This document shows, piece by piece, positions 62,187 to 64,000 of a stretch of 64,000 bases of DNA; positions within the stretch are counted from its first letter, which is position 1, and each line of letters begins with the position of its first letter. The DNA lies in the NCBI RefSeq assembly GCF_000423505.1, contig NZ_KE384027.1, positions 125,140 to 189,139 of the forward strand, read 5' to 3'. Under the pieces are notes generated by a model. That model made no database searches. It was given only the letters and a program-made list of their open reading frames with translations, and was not told the DNA's origin. The stretch comes from Pseudoclavibacter soli DSM 23366 (lineage in GTDB: Bacteria > Actinomycetota > Actinomycetes > Actinomycetales > Microbacteriaceae). The position numbers were made by a program, and so were the translations under genes.

Positions 62187-63866
62187 ATGTTGAAGATTTT
62201 CCGCGTAGAGACTCCGGAAGGCTATGACTCGGCCCTTGCGCGTCTGAGCCTGCGCCAACGAACCCTGTTGGCGGGCGCTGTGACCTATCATTCGCTCATC
62301 AACCCGGGCAGGCGTCTGCACTATCGGGTTTATGTTGGAGGCGAGAACCAATACCCGCGACTTACGGATACATCCACACTCGATGGAGTTAACGTTGAGG
62401 GGCTTGTAGCATTAGGCGAATTTGACGCCTCTGGTATCGCCCCACACCGCACGGATTTCACACCACGCCTCTACGCTGGAAATATTCCAGTGCGAGATCG
62501 GAACATCCGATATATCTTACTGACTCCTGATACGGCATCAGATGACGTGACTCGTTCCGCACATGGGGGGTCTCCTGTTCACAGACTCTACTCTGAGCTT
62601 GAACGTCATGCCCCGGCTGTATTGGATGCTGGACTCTCAGCACTAACGACAGCTCGAATAGCGGGTCTCAAACGCTACGTGCCCCGTCGAAGAGTGGAAA
62701 GCCCGCAGGCAATTGCCAGACGGATGGGCGTGACGCGGCCAATATGCGCTGTTGCTCCAGGGCCCTGTGTTCCCAATGCGGCACCGGCCGCACTCATCGG
62801 CATGCATTGGTTGCAAGCGGGGGGTGCTGAGCGGTGGGCAGTGGAGACCGTTGCGCTTGCCAGAGCAGCAGGGCTCAGGCCCATCGTGGTCACTGATCAT
62901 GACTCGCACAGTCCGTGGATTACTCGGGCTGAACTAGACGGGGCCCTGATCATTCCGTTGACCTTTCCCGCCCAAGAGCAGATTGGCGATGAGCCGTTTT
63001 TGCGCGCGATCTTCGAGGCATTTGACATCCGCGGAGTGTGGCTTCATCACTCACAATGGCTCTACGATCGTCTCCCTTGGATCAAGCAATACCGGCCAAA
63101 GGTGCCAATTATTGATTCACTTCACATCTTGGAGTACAAGGGCGGTGGTTTCCCGGCTGCCGCAGTGCATGAGGATGCCTTTATAGACGCTCATCACGTC
63201 ATTTCTCCTCAACTGAAGCGATGGATGATCGAGACTCAGAAGGTTTCTAGCGAGAAGGTAGTGCTCGCACCTCTCGGTGGACTTACTTCCTCAGAGGGCA
63301 CTGGGTTCAGAGCGAGAACTGTGAACGGCTTTACTGTCTCATTCATTGGTCGTTTGGCGAGACAGAAACGGCCAGAGTTGTTCCTGCGCTTCGCAAAGCG
63401 AGCCAGCAAACGTTTTCCAGAGGTGCGCTTTGTCATGCATGGGGACGGTGAACTTGACGAAGTAATCGGGCACCTGATTGATCAGTTTGGGTTATCTGAT
63501 GTCGTCACGCGACGCAGCAGTGAGGTGCCAATCAGTGATACCTTGGTGGAAAGCGACCTCCTACTGATCACCTCGATTAATGAGGGCATTACTCTGACGA
63601 CGTTTGAAGCGGTTGCTGCCGGGGTTCCGGTAGTTTCGTCGAGGGTCGGGTCTCAGGGGACATTGATTCCTCCGGAGGGGCTGTTGCCCTACTCGGCGGA
63701 CTCATTTCTCAGACATGGGCTTGTGACGTTGGAGAGGTTGCTCACAGAGGAAAACCAACGTCGCTCGCTCTGGAAACGCGAGCGCGAAGCCGTGACAATG
63801 TTCGATAGGCTGCAAACAGCCACTTCATGGGCGAAAGGCCAGATCAGTACATGGGCACAAAAGTAG
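62187..63866 (+). CDS. GT4-family glycosyltransferase with N-terminal extension (559 aa)
   Basis: C-terminal about 370 residues form a GT-B enzyme of family 4: GMHWLQAGGAERWAVETVALA at the start of the domain, then FIGRLARQKRPELFLRFAKRA, the E-x7-E-like region SINEGITLTTFEAVAAG and PVVSSRVGSQG. About 190 N-terminal residues have no named domain. No signal or membrane helices. ATG at 62187 lies 15 bp after glf, while the next gene starts inside its 3' end (63851), giving one transcript. Base composition is lower in GC than the rest of the window, as often in glycan loci. It probably adds a sugar during assembly of the galactofuranose-containing glycan. Confidence 0.85.
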   Translation: MLKIFRVETPEGYDSALARLSLRQRTLLAGAVTYHSLINPGRRLHYRVYVGGENQYPRLTDTSTLDGVNVEGLVALGEFDASGIAPHRTDFTPRLYAGNIPVRDRNIRYILLTPDTASDDVTRSAHGGSPVHRLYSELERHAPAVLDAGLSALTTARIAGLKRYVPRRRVESPQAIARRMGVTRPICAVAPGPCVPNAAPAALIGMHWLQAGGAERWAVETVALARAAGLRPIVVTDHDSHSPWITRAELDGALIIPLTFPAQEQIGDEPFLRAIFEAFDIRGVWLHHSQWLYDRLPWIKQYRPKVPIIDSLHILEYKGGGFPAAAVHEDAFIDAHHVISPQLKRWMIETQKVSSEKVVLAPLGGLTSSEGTGFRARTVNGFTVSFIGRLARQKRPELFLRFAKRASKRFPEVRFVMHGDGELDEVIGHLIDQFGLSDVVTRRSSEVPISDTLVESDLLLITSINEGITLTTFEAVAAGVPVVSSRVGSQGTLIPPEGLLPYSADSFLRHGLVTLERLLTEENQRRSLWKREREAVTMFDRLQTATSWAKGQISTWAQK

Positions 63867-64000
63867 CCGCAGTCATAGTCACGTTCAATCGGCTGGAGAA
63901 GCTGAAGACGGTGCTAGCTTCCGTCGAACGCCAAGAACGGACGCCAGACCTACTTGTCATAGTTGATAATGCCTCGACAGATGGAACGGCCGAGTTCTTG
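63851..64000 (+). CDS. GT2 glycosyltransferase, GlfT-like, partial (cut by window end)
   Basis: Only the first 50 codons are in the window: MGTKVAAVIVTFNRLEKLKT followed by VDNASTDGTAEFL, the nucleotide-binding strand of GT2 enzymes. The start overlaps the GT4 gene by 16 bp. Linkage to glf makes a galactofuranosyltransferase (GlfT-like) likely, but the deciding part lies beyond the window. Confidence 0.8.
   Translation, partial: MGTKVAAVIVTFNRLEKLKTVLASVERQERTPDLLVIVDNASTDGTAEFL

Overview
The window comes from a high-GC Gram-positive actinobacterium, most likely of the Micrococcales type; the genus cannot be fixed from the sequence alone. The evidence is the strong G/C bias at third codon positions, frequent GTG and TTG starts, a DUF222/HNH (13E12-type) protein, two surface proteins ending in LAxTG sortase signals, a type I-E CRISPR repeat of the actinobacterial kind, and a galactofuran-type (glf) polysaccharide locus.

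Layout. 1-150: the distal end of a type I-E CRISPR array. 195-2094: two small membrane proteins and a broken member of a leucine-rich-repeat-variant (LRV) family. 2468-15030: a DUF222/HNH protein and two giant cell-wall-anchored proteins (a lamin-tail metallophosphatase and a PAP2/YdcF fusion) with an SPFH protein between them. 15045-20844: an operon for an alcohol dehydrogenase, a metabolite:H+ symporter, an HpaI-type aldolase and an aldehyde dehydrogenase, with an IclR regulator. 20863-23814: two intact LRV paralogues in tandem. 23932-30077: a MetE-like methyltransferase, a Zn alcohol dehydrogenase with an IclR and an AcoR-like regulator, and a DUF6882-like protein. 30334-32454: an acyltransferase/SGNH membrane protein.

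32622-47578 is a large catabolic locus. A LysR gene is divergent from flavin monooxygenase-RidA-DUF1028-M20 amidohydrolase-aldehyde dehydrogenase-GMC oxidoreductase. This runs towards an ABC importer operon ending in an ornithine-cyclodeaminase-like gene. A YtcJ-like amidohydrolase and a sarcosine-oxidase-like flavoenzyme diverge from the importer. The set looks like uptake plus stepwise oxidation and hydrolysis of an N-substituted (amide or amine) compound, but the substrate is not known.

47691-52642 holds a CitMHS citrate transporter and a CitA/CitB-type two-component system, separated by a DUF3800 gene bracketed by 44-bp direct repeats. 52643-54095 holds a HEPN/MNT toxin-antitoxin-like pair bracketed by two about 143-bp palindromic repeats, with a 26-bp perfect palindrome in front of the MNT gene. 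54157-55340: a short-chain dehydrogenase and a decayed HigBA-like module. 55403-64000 is a surface polysaccharide region: two GtrA proteins, GT2 and GT4 glycosyltransferases, a polytopic membrane protein, a second acyltransferase/SGNH paralogue, UDP-galactopyranose mutase, and the start of another GT2 gene cut by the window end.

Two families of intergenic palindromic repeats are visible. Family 1 (ends containing TGCCCAGTGATCG) is at 30092-30323, 52643-52783 and 53951-54095. Family 2 (about 56 bp) is at 32541-32600 and 47581-47636, with a possible divergent copy at 40568-40612. No tRNA, rRNA, transposase or integrase gene was recognised.
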